Positions 1-6,212 of a stretch of 11,935 nucleotides of DNA are shown in pieces. The notes under the pieces are model-generated. The model was not told where the DNA came from and made no database searches. It was given only the letters and a program-made list of their open reading frames with translations. The position numbers were made by a program, and so were the translations under genes. The stretch's first letter is position 1, and every line of letters begins with the position of its first letter. The stretch is from an uncultured Novosphingobium sp. (GTDB lineage: Bacteria > Pseudomonadota > Alphaproteobacteria > Sphingomonadales > Sphingomonadaceae): contig CALCQB010000322.1 in NCBI GenBank assembly GCA_937897535.1, forward strand, positions 1-11,935, in the 5' to 3' direction.

Positions 1-619
1 TCAGCAGCGCCACCGCACCCAGCGGCACGTTGACGTAGAACACCCAGCGCCAGTTCCAGTTCTGGGTCAGCCAGCCGCCGACCAGCGGGCCCATGATCGG
101 GCCGATCATCACCCCCATGCCCCACAGCGCCATCATCTGGGCCTGGCGGCTGGGCCGGTTGGTATCGATCATCGCCGCCTGGCTCAGTGGCGAGATGAAC
201 GCACCCATCGCGCCCTGCATCGCCCTGAAGATAACCATCTCGGTGATGTTCTGGGCCATCCCGCACAGCATCGAGGCGACCACGAACCCGACCACCGAGA
301 AGATGAACAGCCGCCGCGAGCCGACCCGGTCGGCCAGCCAGCCGGTGATCGGCATGGCCACGGCCACCGCGACGATATAGCTGGTCAGGACCCAGCTGAC
401 CTCGTCCGAGGTTGCACCCAAGCTGGTCTGCATGTGCGGGATCGCGACGTTGGCGATGGTCGAATCGAGGATCTGGATCAGCGACGCGGTCATGATCCCA
501 ACCGCCAGCAGCATCGGGTTGGCGGCGTGCAGCAGCGCCACGTCTTCGCCAGGTGCAAGCGCGCGCGGGGCCGGAGGTGCGGCTGCGCGGCGGGCAGGGC
601 TGGCGGCGGTACTGGCCAT
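1..619 (-). CDS. emrB: EmrB/QacA-type (DHA2) MFS drug efflux permease, partial
   Basis: N-terminal 206 codons of a 14-helix DHA2-family drug/proton antiporter; the rest lies beyond the left edge. Seen: a short Ala/Pro-rich cytoplasmic tail (about 1-35), then TM1 with the family signature LDSTIANVAIPHM (residues 51-63). The motif-A-like loop GWLADRVGSRRLF is at about 93-105. The antiporter motif C region MGVMIGPIMGPLVGGW is at 168-183, followed by NWRWVFYVNVPLG (189-201), typical of EmrB. Known for the family: with a periplasmic adaptor of the EmrA type and an outer-membrane channel it expels drugs directly across the envelope. The start (ATG 617-619) lies only 8 bases after the stop of the adaptor gene, so the two are cotranscribed. 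No clear Shine-Dalgarno is visible, which suggests coupled translation. The substrate cannot be read from sequence. The frame stays open to the edge. Confidence 0.93.
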   Translation of the reverse strand, partial: MASTAASPARRAAAPPAPRALAPGEDVALLHAANPMLLAVGIMTASLIQILDSTIANVAIPHMQTSLGATSDEVSWVLTSYIVAVAVAMPITGWLADRVGSRRLFIFSVVGFVVASMLCGMAQNITEMVIFRAMQGAMGAFISPLSQAAMIDTNRPSRQAQMMALWGMGVMIGPIMGPLVGGWLTQNWNWRWVFYVNVPLGAVALL

Positions 620-627
620 CGCGCCGG

Positions 628-1698
628 TTAGCGCTTGCGGCCGTCGGTGAAGACCTTGACCTTGGTCGACAGGCCCGAGATCAGCGGGCGCGGGCTGGGC
701 TCGTCCAGCACGATCCGCACCGGCACCCGCTGGGTCACCTTGACCCAGTTGCCGGTCGCGTTCTGAGCCGGCAGCACCGAGAATTCACTGCCGGTCCCGG
801 CCCCGATCGAGGCGACGTGAGCCTTCAGGACCACCCCCGGATAGGCATCGAACCGCACTTCGGCGGATTGCCCGACCTGCATCTCGGCCAGGTCGGTTTC
901 CTTGAAATTGGCCTCGATATAGGCCGTCCCGTCCGACACCAGGGTCAGGACCGGCACCCCGGTGATGATATCCTGCCCGGCCTGCAAGCGGCCGGCCTGG
1001 GTGACCGTGCCCGAGGTCGGCGCGCGCACTTCGGTCCGCCGCAGGCTGAGCTCGGCCACCCGGCGCTGGGCCGTGGCCGAGGCCACCTGCGGATAAATTC
1101 CGGGCAGCTGCCGACCCGTGGCCAGCTTGGCGGCGGCTTCGTCGCGCTTGGCCACGGCCAGCTTGAGCTGTTCCTCGGCGACGCTGACTTGATGCTGCGC
1201 GGCCTCATAGGCGGCCTTGGTGGTGAAGCCCTTGCGCCACAACGCCTCCTGCCGCGAGAGGTTGGAGCGGGCGAAAGCAATGTTTTCCTGCGCTGCGGAA
1301 ATGTCCGCGCCGGACATCGCGCTCGAACTGGCGGCGGCAATCTCGCTCGCCTGGGCCGTTGCGATCGCCGCATCGGCCTGGGCGATCTGGAGCTGGAACG
1401 GCTCGGAATCGATTCGGAACAGCAGATCGCCGGCCTTGACGCGCTGGTTCTCCTTGACGAACACGTCGACGATCTGCCCGCCGACCTGCGCGCTGACCGA
1501 AACCTTGTCGAGGTGGACATAGGCATTGTCGGTGCTGACCTGGCCTTGCAGGCTGCGCCAATAGACCGCGCCGCCGATCAGCAGCAACAAGGGCAGCGAC
1601 AGCATCAGCAACAGGCGGCCCCAATTGCGCTGCGGCTTTGGCGGCAGGCTTTCCGCTTCGGCGGCGGCGCTGGCGAGCTGGGGATCGGCTTCAGCCAT
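628..1698 (-). CDS. emrA: EmrA/HlyD-type membrane fusion protein (periplasmic adaptor)
   Basis: Periplasmic adaptor that joins the inner-membrane DHA2 pump to an outer-membrane channel. The 356-aa product has a cytoplasmic N-terminus, one TM anchor (about 28-46), and the family's STDNAYVHLD segment at 55-64. The first half of the lipoyl/barrel-sandwich domain follows (VSAQVGGQIVDVFVKENQRV, 68-87). A long Ala/Gln-rich coiled-coil hairpin spans about 100-222. The second lipoyl half, RTEVRAPTSGTV, is at 221-232. A beta-barrel domain with FKETDL (265-270) and PGVVLKAHVASIG (287-299) ends the protein. I chose ATG 1696-1698: GGAGG sits 6 bases upstream, and the start overlaps the marR stop by 8 bases, indicating translational coupling. 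An in-frame GTG at 1719 is possible but lies upstream of that ribosome-binding site. Regulation is probably by the upstream MarR. The gene symbol is by family, not a proven orthology. Confidence 0.92.
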   Translation of the reverse strand: MAEADPQLASAAAEAESLPPKPQRNWGRLLLMLSLPLLLLIGGAVYWRSLQGQVSTDNAYVHLDKVSVSAQVGGQIVDVFVKENQRVKAGDLLFRIDSEPFQLQIAQADAAIATAQASEIAAASSSAMSGADISAAQENIAFARSNLSRQEALWRKGFTTKAAYEAAQHQVSVAEEQLKLAVAKRDEAAAKLATGRQLPGIYPQVASATAQRRVAELSLRRTEVRAPTSGTVTQAGRLQAGQDIITGVPVLTLVSDGTAYIEANFKETDLAEMQVGQSAEVRFDAYPGVVLKAHVASIGAGTGSEFSVLPAQNATGNWVKVTQRVPVRIVLDEPSPRPLISGLSTKVKVFTDGRKR

Positions 1699-2134
1699 GG
1701 GCGACCTCCGGCAGGGCACGGGCGTTGGTGAAGTTCACGCGTATCGTCTCCAGCATTTCAGCCAGCGCGACCCGTTGTCCGTTGTCGAGCCCGCCAAGCA
1801 TTTCGTCTTCCAGTCCGCCCAGGCTGGCCCGAACCTGGTCGATCAATTCGCGGCTGCGCTCGGTCAGGTGCAGGCGCCAGGCCCGCCGGTCCGCCGGGTC
1901 GCGGCGCCGCTCGATCAGTTGCGCTTCTTCCATCCGGTCGATCATCCGGGTCAGCGAGATCGGTTCGACCTCCAGCCGCTCGGCATAAAAGCCCTGATTC
2001 TCACCCTCGGTCACATGCAGGATCAGCAGCAATCGCGCCTGCGGGCTGGTCATCCCCAGCATCCGCACCCGCGCGTCAAAGGCCCGGCGGAGCAGGCGCG
2101 CGGTATCACTCAGGAGATAAGGCACAGTACTCAT
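1691..2134 (-). CDS. MarR-family transcriptional regulator of the efflux operon
   Basis: Winged-helix repressor heading the marR-emrA-emrB operon. The 147-aa product has an N-terminal dimerisation helix (YLLSDTARLLRRAFDAR, 6-22). The wHTH is at about 32-92, with the recognition region VEPISLTRMIDRMEEAQLIE (56-75) and the MarR wing DPADRRAWRL (79-88). A C-terminal helix completes the dimer arm. Known for the family: binding of small lipophilic compounds or phenols releases the repressor from DNA and turns on the adjacent pump; which ligand acts here is not visible. Start choice is uncertain. ATG 2134 (MSTVPYLLSD) fits the usual family length. An in-frame ATG at 2149 would add MCGLA, but that codon lies inside the inverted repeat I call the operator. 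Neither start has a strong Shine-Dalgarno. The stop overlaps the adaptor start. Confidence 0.92.
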   Translation of the reverse strand: MSTVPYLLSDTARLLRRAFDARVRMLGMTSPQARLLLILHVTEGENQGFYAERLEVEPISLTRMIDRMEEAQLIERRRDPADRRAWRLHLTERSRELIDQVRASLGGLEDEMLGGLDNGQRVALAEMLETIRVNFTNARALPEVAHG

Positions 2135-2147
2135 GGCAAGGCCACAC

Positions 2148-2167
2148 ATAGTAGCTTAGCTTACTAT
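2148..2167. promoter_or_regulatory. candidate MarR operator (20-bp inverted repeat)
   Basis: Seen directly: arms ATAGTA (2148-2153) and TACTAT (2162-2167) are exact reverse complements around the 8-base centre GCTTAGCT, which itself contains AGCT-like symmetry. The site ends 13 bases before the preferred marR start (ATG 2134) and overlaps the alternative start at 2149. It is locally AT-rich in a GC-rich region. MarR proteins usually bind 16-20-bp dyads in their own promoter, so autoregulation of marR-emrAB is the natural inference. Confidence 0.55.
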
Positions 2168-2244
2168 TGCAAGCAGCAAAGCGGTACGGCAGCCACGAAT
2201 CCTTGGACGGCCGTCATCGGCAGGCGGAGTTCTCTATGATGGTC

Positions 2245-2319
2245 TGGCTGGGGCGGCAGGATTCGAACCTGCGAATGGCGGCATCAAAAGCCGCTGCCTT
2301 ACCACTTGGCGACGCCCCA
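2245..2319 (-). tRNA. tRNA-Gln (anticodon TTG)
   Basis: Read on the minus strand it folds as a standard 75-nt cloverleaf. The acceptor stem TGGGGCG pairs with CGCCCCA, keeping the U1-A72 pair typical of tRNA-Gln. The D-arm contains AAGTGGTAAGGC. The anticodon stem GCGGC/GCCGC encloses the loop TTTTGAT, whose middle triplet TTG reads CAA/CAG-type Gln codons. The T-arm GCAGG-TTCGAAT-CCTGC is perfect. Discriminator G and an encoded CCA end the gene. It lies between the marR operon and the GST gene, on the same strand as both. Confidence 0.97.
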
Positions 2320-2324
2320 CCACG

Positions 2325-2347
2325 GCGATTTCGAAACCGGAAATCGC
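2325..2347 (-). repeat. perfect inverted repeat (hairpin) in the tRNA-Gln 5' leader
   Basis: GCGATTTC (2325-2332) and GAAATCGC (2340-2347) are exact reverse complements separated by 7 bases. On the minus-strand transcript this would make an 8-bp stem ending 5 bases before the mature tRNA 5' end. There is no T-tract after it, so it is not a classical terminator. It may help present the precursor to RNase P or may be chance; the role is unproven. Confidence 0.45.
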
Positions 2348-2379
2348 GATCGGATGGTCCTGACCCGAAGGTCCGGAAG

Positions 2380-2409
2380 CGCGGCCTATAAGGGGGCCGC
2401 GCTCCGATG
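2380..2409 (-). promoter_or_regulatory. possible tRNA-Gln promoter
   Basis: On the minus strand a TTATAG hexamer (2386-2391) resembles a -10 box. The bases after it (GCCGCGC) make a GC-rich discriminator, as is common at stringently controlled stable-RNA promoters. A TTCCCA hexamer (2408-2413), 16 bases upstream, is a weak -35. The -10 lies in the loop of the imperfect inverted repeat GCGGCC/GGCCGC (2381-2400). No start site is shown by sequence alone. Confidence 0.3.
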
Positions 2410-2423
2410 GGAAGGGGGGAAAG

Positions 2424-3272
2424 TCAGGCTTCGGCCGGTTCTGCCACCGCATCGAAATCGGCCGCTGAGTGACGTTCCGGCATCCGCTGGGTGTTGACGA
2501 TGCGGCCGCGCTGGACGGCGGGGCGGGCGTGGACTTCAGCCACCCAGCGCCCGACCGCCTCGTACTGCTCCAGCTCCAGAAACTCGCGGGTGTTGCCATA
2601 GGCGACTCCCGAATAGAGGTTCCCGAGCCACGGATAGGCGGCCATGTCGGCGATCGAATATTCGTCGCCAGCCAGGAAGCGCGCCTCTTTCAGGCGGTTG
2701 TTGGCGACATCGAACAGCCGCTTGGTTTCCATCGCATAGCGATTGATCGCATATTCGATCTTGACCGGCGCGTAGTGATAGAAGTGGCCATAGCCGCCGC
2801 CCATGAACGGCGCGCTGCCCATCTGCCACATCAGCCAGCAGATCGCCTCGGTTCGCCCGGCCAGGTCCTGCGGGATGAACGCCTTGAACTTGTCAGCCAG
2901 GTGCAGCAGCATCGCGCCGCTTTCGAACAGGCGGAGCGGCTCGGCCCCGCTGCGGTCGCACATCGCCGGGATCTTGCTGTTGGGGTTGAGCGCGACAAAG
3001 CCCGAGCCGAACTGGTCGCCCTGGCCGATGTTGATCATCCACGCGTCGTATTCAGCCCCGGTATGCCCGGCCGCGAGCAGCTCTTCGAGCATGATCGTAA
3101 CCTTCTGGCCGTTGGGTGTGCCGAGCGAGTAGATCTGGAACGGATGCGCGCCGACCGGAAGCTCCTTGTCCGTTTGCGCACCGGCGGTTGGGCGGTTGAT
3201 GCTGGCGAACTGCCCGCCATTTTCCTTGTCCCAGACCCAGACCGGGGGCGGGGTGTATTCAGCATCGGCCAT
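2424..3272 (-). CDS. yghU: YghU-type glutathione S-transferase (disulfide-bond oxidoreductase)
   Basis: Cytosolic glutathione-dependent disulfide-bond reductase of the Nu-class GST family. The 282-aa product is close to E. coli YghU (about 288 aa) and shares its long N-terminal extension with WVWDKENGGQFASINRP (12-28). The thioredoxin-fold segment GTPNGQKVTIMLEELLAAG is at 51-69, GDQFGSGFVALNPNSKIPA at 85-103, and the helical domain carries GGGYGHFYHYAPVKIEYAIN at 158-177. AGDEYSIADMAAYPW (201-215) is the GST C-terminal motif. The end RPAVQRGRIVN with ERHSAADF (266-273) is also YghU-like. Known for this class: two glutathiones are bound and no catalytic Cys or Ser is used, the conserved Thr/Asn of the GTPNG region binding GSH. 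Start ATG 3270-3272 has AAGGA about 9 bases upstream. It lies 65 bases after the DUF2236 gene on the same strand, so it may be read with it or from its own promoter; no clear promoter is visible. Confidence 0.95.
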   Translation of the reverse strand: MADAEYTPPPVWVWDKENGGQFASINRPTAGAQTDKELPVGAHPFQIYSLGTPNGQKVTIMLEELLAAGHTGAEYDAWMINIGQGDQFGSGFVALNPNSKIPAMCDRSGAEPLRLFESGAMLLHLADKFKAFIPQDLAGRTEAICWLMWQMGSAPFMGGGYGHFYHYAPVKIEYAINRYAMETKRLFDVANNRLKEARFLAGDEYSIADMAAYPWLGNLYSGVAYGNTREFLELEQYEAVGRWVAEVHARPAVQRGRIVNTQRMPERHSAADFDAVAEPAEA

Positions 3273-3337
3273 GGCGGTAGTCCTTCTGGTTTGTAGGTCT
3301 GCGTTGCAGCGTGAAATGAACTTTGGCGGATGAGCGG

Positions 3338-4240
3338 TCAAGCAACCAAGGCTATTCCCGCCAGCAGGCGCAGTTGCTCGGCCTGGGAGCGGTAGAGGAA
3401 GTCGCTCGGCAGGCCCAGCCGGACGCTGGCCTGGGCCGGGGGCGAGGCGGGATCGTGTTTGCGTTCGGCCAGCCGCGCGACCAGCTTGACCGCCATCCGG
3501 TCGGTCAGGGTCAGATCGTAGGCGCGGCCAAGCTCGAGCCGCTCGCGGATCAGCGGCGGCAGGATCGAGACTGCGGCGCGGGCCAGCGCGCGGTGGAGAA
3601 AACGCGGCACCGTGGGCGCGGCCTTGCCCGACTGGATGATGTCGAGGAATTCGATGTTGATCGGGTGCGGTTCGAATCCGGGGGCGAGCGCCTCCATCAT
3701 CGTGAAGAAATCGGCCCGGCAGGTCAGCTTGTTCTGAACCCCGTAAAGCGCGGCAACAGCCTCGCCCTCGGCAAAGAAGCGGTTCTGGTCGGCGTCGCTG
3801 ACCGGGGCGACGAAGCGGTGATAGGCGGTCAGGAAGCCATAGCCGGCGGTCGCGCTGACCCAGTCGACCAGCTCGGGATCGGTCGCCTTGTAAGCGATCC
3901 CGCCCGGCGTTTCGCCTGCCACCTTGGCGTGCATCCGCCCGACCCCGGCGATCAACCGCCGCGCGGCATCGGCCGGGCCATAGACCCCGATCATCGCGGC
4001 GTGGCCGGTGCGCTGCGAGCGGCCGATTGGATCGACCGGGTAGATCGAATGGTCCCACACGCCCGAGCCGATCCGCGGATCGGCAAATTCCATCAGCACC
4101 GCCGCGACCCCGCCGATCGCCAGCGCGATCTGGTTCTTGTAGATTCGCCAGGCGACCGACCCGGGTGCCATCAGCGCGGCGGCGCCGGACGGCTGGGAGT
4201 AGTCGAACGGTGGGATCGGTTTGGCGGCAGGCTGGGTCAC
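3338..4240 (-). CDS. DUF2236 / MpaB-type haem oxygenase-like protein
   Basis: A 300-aa member of the oxygenase MpaB / latex-clearing protein (DUF2236) superfamily, mostly alpha-helical and haem b binding in studied members. Seen: PGSVAWRIYKN (26-36), AAVLMEFADPRIGSGVWDHS (46-65) and DPIGRSQRTGHAAM (70-83). The helix GVGRMHAKVAG (99-109) carries the Arg/His typical of the family. ATDPELVDWVSATAGYGF (119-136) and TAYHRFVAPVSDADQNRFF (138-156) follow. No signal peptide is seen, so a cytoplasmic or membrane-associated location is likely. The start is GTG 4238-4240: it overlaps the TGA of the upstream PhoX-like gene (GTGA) and has GAAAGG about 8 bases upstream. Tight coupling suggests the two work on one process. 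The substrate is unknown; studied relatives cleave terpenoid or polyisoprene C=C bonds. Far longer open frames run through this strand, but family alignment supports only this segment. Confidence 0.9.
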   Translation of the reverse strand: MTQPAAKPIPPFDYSQPSGAAALMAPGSVAWRIYKNQIALAIGGVAAVLMEFADPRIGSGVWDHSIYPVDPIGRSQRTGHAAMIGVYGPADAARRLIAGVGRMHAKVAGETPGGIAYKATDPELVDWVSATAGYGFLTAYHRFVAPVSDADQNRFFAEGEAVAALYGVQNKLTCRADFFTMMEALAPGFEPHPINIEFLDIIQSGKAAPTVPRFLHRALARAAVSILPPLIRERLELGRAYDLTLTDRMAVKLVARLAERKHDPASPPAQASVRLGLPSDFLYRSQAEQLRLLAGIALVA

Positions 4241-5532
4241 GCGGAACCTTTCAGATGTGCCCACGGCCCGGTGATCGCGAGCGTTTTGGCCGGGCTGTAG
4301 AGATTGACGAACAGCGCCCGGCCATCGGGCGAGAAGCAAGCCCCGGCCGGCTCGGTCTGGATCCGGACCCGGCCCAGCGGATAGGGGTGGCCGTCGGTGG
4401 TCAGCCCACGCAGGTGGTTGTCGCTGATCGCGGTGTACTGGTCTTCGCAAACCACCAGCTGGCCGTCGGGGGCGATCGTCAGGTTGTCGCCATAATTGAA
4501 CTGGTGCTTGTCGGTCGATTCGAAGAACAGTTGCAGCCGGTCGTCGCGCGGGCCGGGGACCAGCCGCCAGACCTGGCCGAGCTCGGCCGCGCCGCCCGCG
4601 GTGCAGGCAAAGTACAGCTCGCCCACACCCATGTGGATGCCCTCGCCGCGCGCGAACGGCAGCGCGCCCAGCTTCGCGCCGCGCTGGCGCAGATCGTCGG
4701 CCGGGCTTTCGACCTGGTCGAGTTCGACCCAGCGGACCTTGCGCCATTGCCCGGGCTTGATCGCCGGATCGCCGTGATCGAGCGCGAGCGCCTCAAGCTT
4801 GCCGCCTTGCGCCAATTGCCCCGGCACCTTGGGGGTGAAACGATAAAGCAGCCCGTCGTCGCGGTCCTCGGTCAGGTAGACCATGCCGCTGGCCGGATCG
4901 ACCGCAGCGGCTTCGTGGTTGAACCGGCCCAGCGCCTTCAGCGGCACTGGACCAACCGGTCCGGTGGCGGCTGCAGGCACTTCGAACACCCAGCCGTGGT
5001 CCTGGCCGAGCTGGCCGCCGGCCCTGGAGACATCCTCCTCGCAGGTCAGCCACGAGCCCCACGGGGTGGTGCCTCCGGCGCAGTTGCGGATCGTTCCCGA
5101 CAGCGAGCGGAACTGGCGTTCGAGCTTGAGCGTGGCCGCGTCGAGCACCACGGTGGTGGTCCCGCACGGCAGCGGCGCGCCGCCTATCCGGTCAAAGGCG
5201 AGGCCGCTCGCCCCGCCGCTGTCCTTGCCGACCCGCAGCTCGTGGTTGCGGACCAGCGCCAGCTTGCCGCCGGGCAGGGCGAAACAGCCCATCCCATCGG
5301 CAGCATCCGGGACCCGCCCGCCATCCGCCATCGGCTGACCCAGTTCGGACACCACGCGGTAGGAAAAACCGGCGGGCAGATCGAACAGGCCCTTCGGATC
5401 GGGCACCAGCGGGCCATAGCCCTTGGCCGAAGCGATCGGCTTGCCGCGGGCATGACAGCCCGACGCGGCCAGCGCGGCAAAGCCAAGCCCGGTGGCGGCG
5501 AGGAAGTGGCGGCGGTCGGTCTGGTGAGCCAT
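4237..5532 (-). CDS. PhoX-like (DUF839) Tat-exported phosphatase-family protein
   Basis: A 431-aa protein of the PhoX/DUF839 beta-propeller family, whose studied members are Ca2+/Fe3+-dependent periplasmic alkaline phosphatases. Seen: an N-terminal Tat signal DRRHFLAATGLGFAALAASG (6-25) with twin Arg 7-8. It ends in SGC (24-26), so a Tat lipoprotein is possible, although position -3 is Ala, a weak lipobox. The PhoX signature IRNCAGGTTPWGSWLTCEED (148-167) includes the metal-site Cys and Glu residues. GRFNHEAAAVDP is at 202-213, YLTEDRDDGLLYRF at 219-232, RGEGIHMG at 295-302, and DNLTIAPDGQLVVCEDQ at 349-365. Start ATG 5530-5532 gives a normal Tat n-region, but no Shine-Dalgarno is visible. 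It is divergent from the GbsR-type regulator, with a palindromic operator between them. True phosphatase activity is not certain, since DUF839 also covers uncharacterised proteins. Confidence 0.9.
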   Translation of the reverse strand: MAHQTDRRHFLAATGLGFAALAASGCHARGKPIASAKGYGPLVPDPKGLFDLPAGFSYRVVSELGQPMADGGRVPDAADGMGCFALPGGKLALVRNHELRVGKDSGGASGLAFDRIGGAPLPCGTTTVVLDAATLKLERQFRSLSGTIRNCAGGTTPWGSWLTCEEDVSRAGGQLGQDHGWVFEVPAAATGPVGPVPLKALGRFNHEAAAVDPASGMVYLTEDRDDGLLYRFTPKVPGQLAQGGKLEALALDHGDPAIKPGQWRKVRWVELDQVESPADDLRQRGAKLGALPFARGEGIHMGVGELYFACTAGGAAELGQVWRLVPGPRDDRLQLFFESTDKHQFNYGDNLTIAPDGQLVVCEDQYTAISDNHLRGLTTDGHPYPLGRVRIQTEPAGACFSPDGRALFVNLYSPAKTLAITGPWAHLKGSA

Positions 5533-5576
5533 CGCAGGAGGTGTGCCGCAGCGCAGGTGGCCCGTAAAGAGGGGTC

Positions 5577-5605
5577 TTGACAGCCATGGCCAAATGACTG
5601 ATATT
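5577..5605 (+). promoter_or_regulatory. sigma70-type promoter of the GbsR-like regulator
   Basis: A consensus -35 box TTGACA (5577-5582) is followed, after exactly 17 bases, by GATATT (5600-5605), a 4/6 match to TATAAT. The -10 overlaps the left end of the palindrome at 5602-5623, so a bound repressor would block RNA polymerase. The predicted transcription start, about 7 bases downstream, falls at or near A5612 of the preferred start codon. Confidence 0.6.
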
Positions 5606-5623
5606 TCTGTCATGACAGAAATA
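5602..5623. promoter_or_regulatory. operator O1: perfect 22-bp palindrome
   Basis: TATTTCTGTCA (5602-5612) is followed immediately by its exact reverse complement TGACAGAAATA (5613-5623), with no spacer and no mismatch. The site overlaps the -10 box on its left, and the proposed ATG of the regulator straddles its centre. It is AT-rich in a GC-rich region. A second copy with the same spacing lies at 6213-6234. Together these make it a strong candidate binding site for the adjacent GbsR-type protein. Its place in the divergent gap may also affect the PhoX-like gene. Confidence 0.8.
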
Positions 5624-6190
5624 AACAACGAGTCGCCCAAGCTGCATCCCGCCGTCCAGGAGTTCGTGCTGCGTTGGGGCGATCTGGGTGGGCAGTGGGG
5701 CGTCAACCGCTCGGTCGCCCAGATCCAGGCGCTGCTGATCCTGTCCGAGCGTCCGCTCAACGCCGAAGAGATCGCCGACAAGCTGGGCATGGCCCGCTCC
5801 AATGTGTCGAACAGCCTCAAGGAACTGCTGACCTGGAAACTGATCCACCGGGTGCCGTTGCTGGGCGATCGGCGCGATTTCTACGCTGCCGAAACCGACA
5901 TGTGGCAGATGGCCAACAAGGTCGCGCTGGGCCGCAAGGAGCGCGAAATCGATCCGATGCTCGCCGCGATCGACGCAGCGATGGCGCAGGCGGATCAAGG
6001 CGGCGCGCTGCACCCGGTGGTGCGCCAGCGGCTCGGCGACATGCATGGCTTCATCCACACGGTCGAGGGTTGGTACCGGCAGATGCTGGGGGTGCCGCCC
6101 GCGCAGATCATGCGGCTGATCAAGCTGGGCAGCAAGGTGGTCGGCCTGCTCCGGTTCGTTGGCGGCAAGGGCAACGACAGCTCGGAATGA
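5612..6190 (+). CDS. GbsR/MarR-type winged-helix transcriptional regulator
   Basis: A 192-aa DNA-binding protein of the GbsR branch of the MarR superfamily. Seen: the N-terminal helix LHPAVQEFVLRWGDLGGQWG (11-30), the GbsR hallmark before the HTH. NRSVAQIQALLILSERPLNA (32-51) follows. The wHTH is EEIADKLGMARSNVSNSLKE (52-71), then LLTWKLIHRVPLLGDRRDFYA (72-92) with the wing at GDRRDFY. A long C-terminal helical region ends in GSKVVGLLRFVGGKG. Known members repress osmoprotectant or membrane-stress genes; the effector here is unknown. ATG 5612 (MTEINNESP) is preferred because the -10 box and probable transcription start exclude the upstream in-frame ATG at 5594. There is no Shine-Dalgarno, so translation may be leaderless. 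The gene probably represses itself (O1) and the DUF4166-epimerase operon (O2), 70 bases downstream. Confidence 0.92.
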   Translation: MTEINNESPKLHPAVQEFVLRWGDLGGQWGVNRSVAQIQALLILSERPLNAEEIADKLGMARSNVSNSLKELLTWKLIHRVPLLGDRRDFYAAETDMWQMANKVALGRKEREIDPMLAAIDAAMAQADQGGALHPVVRQRLGDMHGFIHTVEGWYRQMLGVPPAQIMRLIKLGSKVVGLLRFVGGKGNDSSE

Positions 6191-6194
6191 AGCC

Positions 6195-6207
6195 GCAAAA
6201 TTTTTGC
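6195..6207. repeat. AT-rich inverted repeat upstream of operator O2
   Basis: GCAAAA (6195-6200) and TTTTGC (6202-6207) are exact reverse complements around a single T. The site lies 4 bases after the regulator's stop codon and just upstream of the second operator. A/T-tracts at this place could act as an UP element for the following promoter, or be a small protein site. It is too short to be a credible terminator. Confidence 0.35.
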
Positions 6208-6212
6208 CCGAT

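Noticed and set aside
553..1731. Long plus-strand frames opposite the efflux genes (also 4027-5580 and 2469-3296)
   Set aside because: They are Gly/Arg/Ala/Gln-rich with no recognisable motif and lie antisense to genes with strong family motifs.
2381..2400. GCGGCC/GGCCGC inverted repeat after the GST gene as a terminator
   Set aside because: No T-run follows on the minus strand, and a -10-like hexamer sits in its loop; I treat it as part of a possible tRNA promoter instead.
2424..4058. A single 544-codon open frame through the GST and the DUF2236 region, minus strand
   Set aside because: Only the part from 3272 down matches YghU. The upstream part is an Arg/Pro-rich frame overlapping the well-supported DUF2236 gene, typical of GC-rich shadow coding.
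3338..4747. A 469-codon frame extending the DUF2236 gene upstream
   Set aside because: The extension overlaps the PhoX-like gene out of frame and lacks family similarity; the GTG at 4240 with a ribosome-binding site is the natural start.
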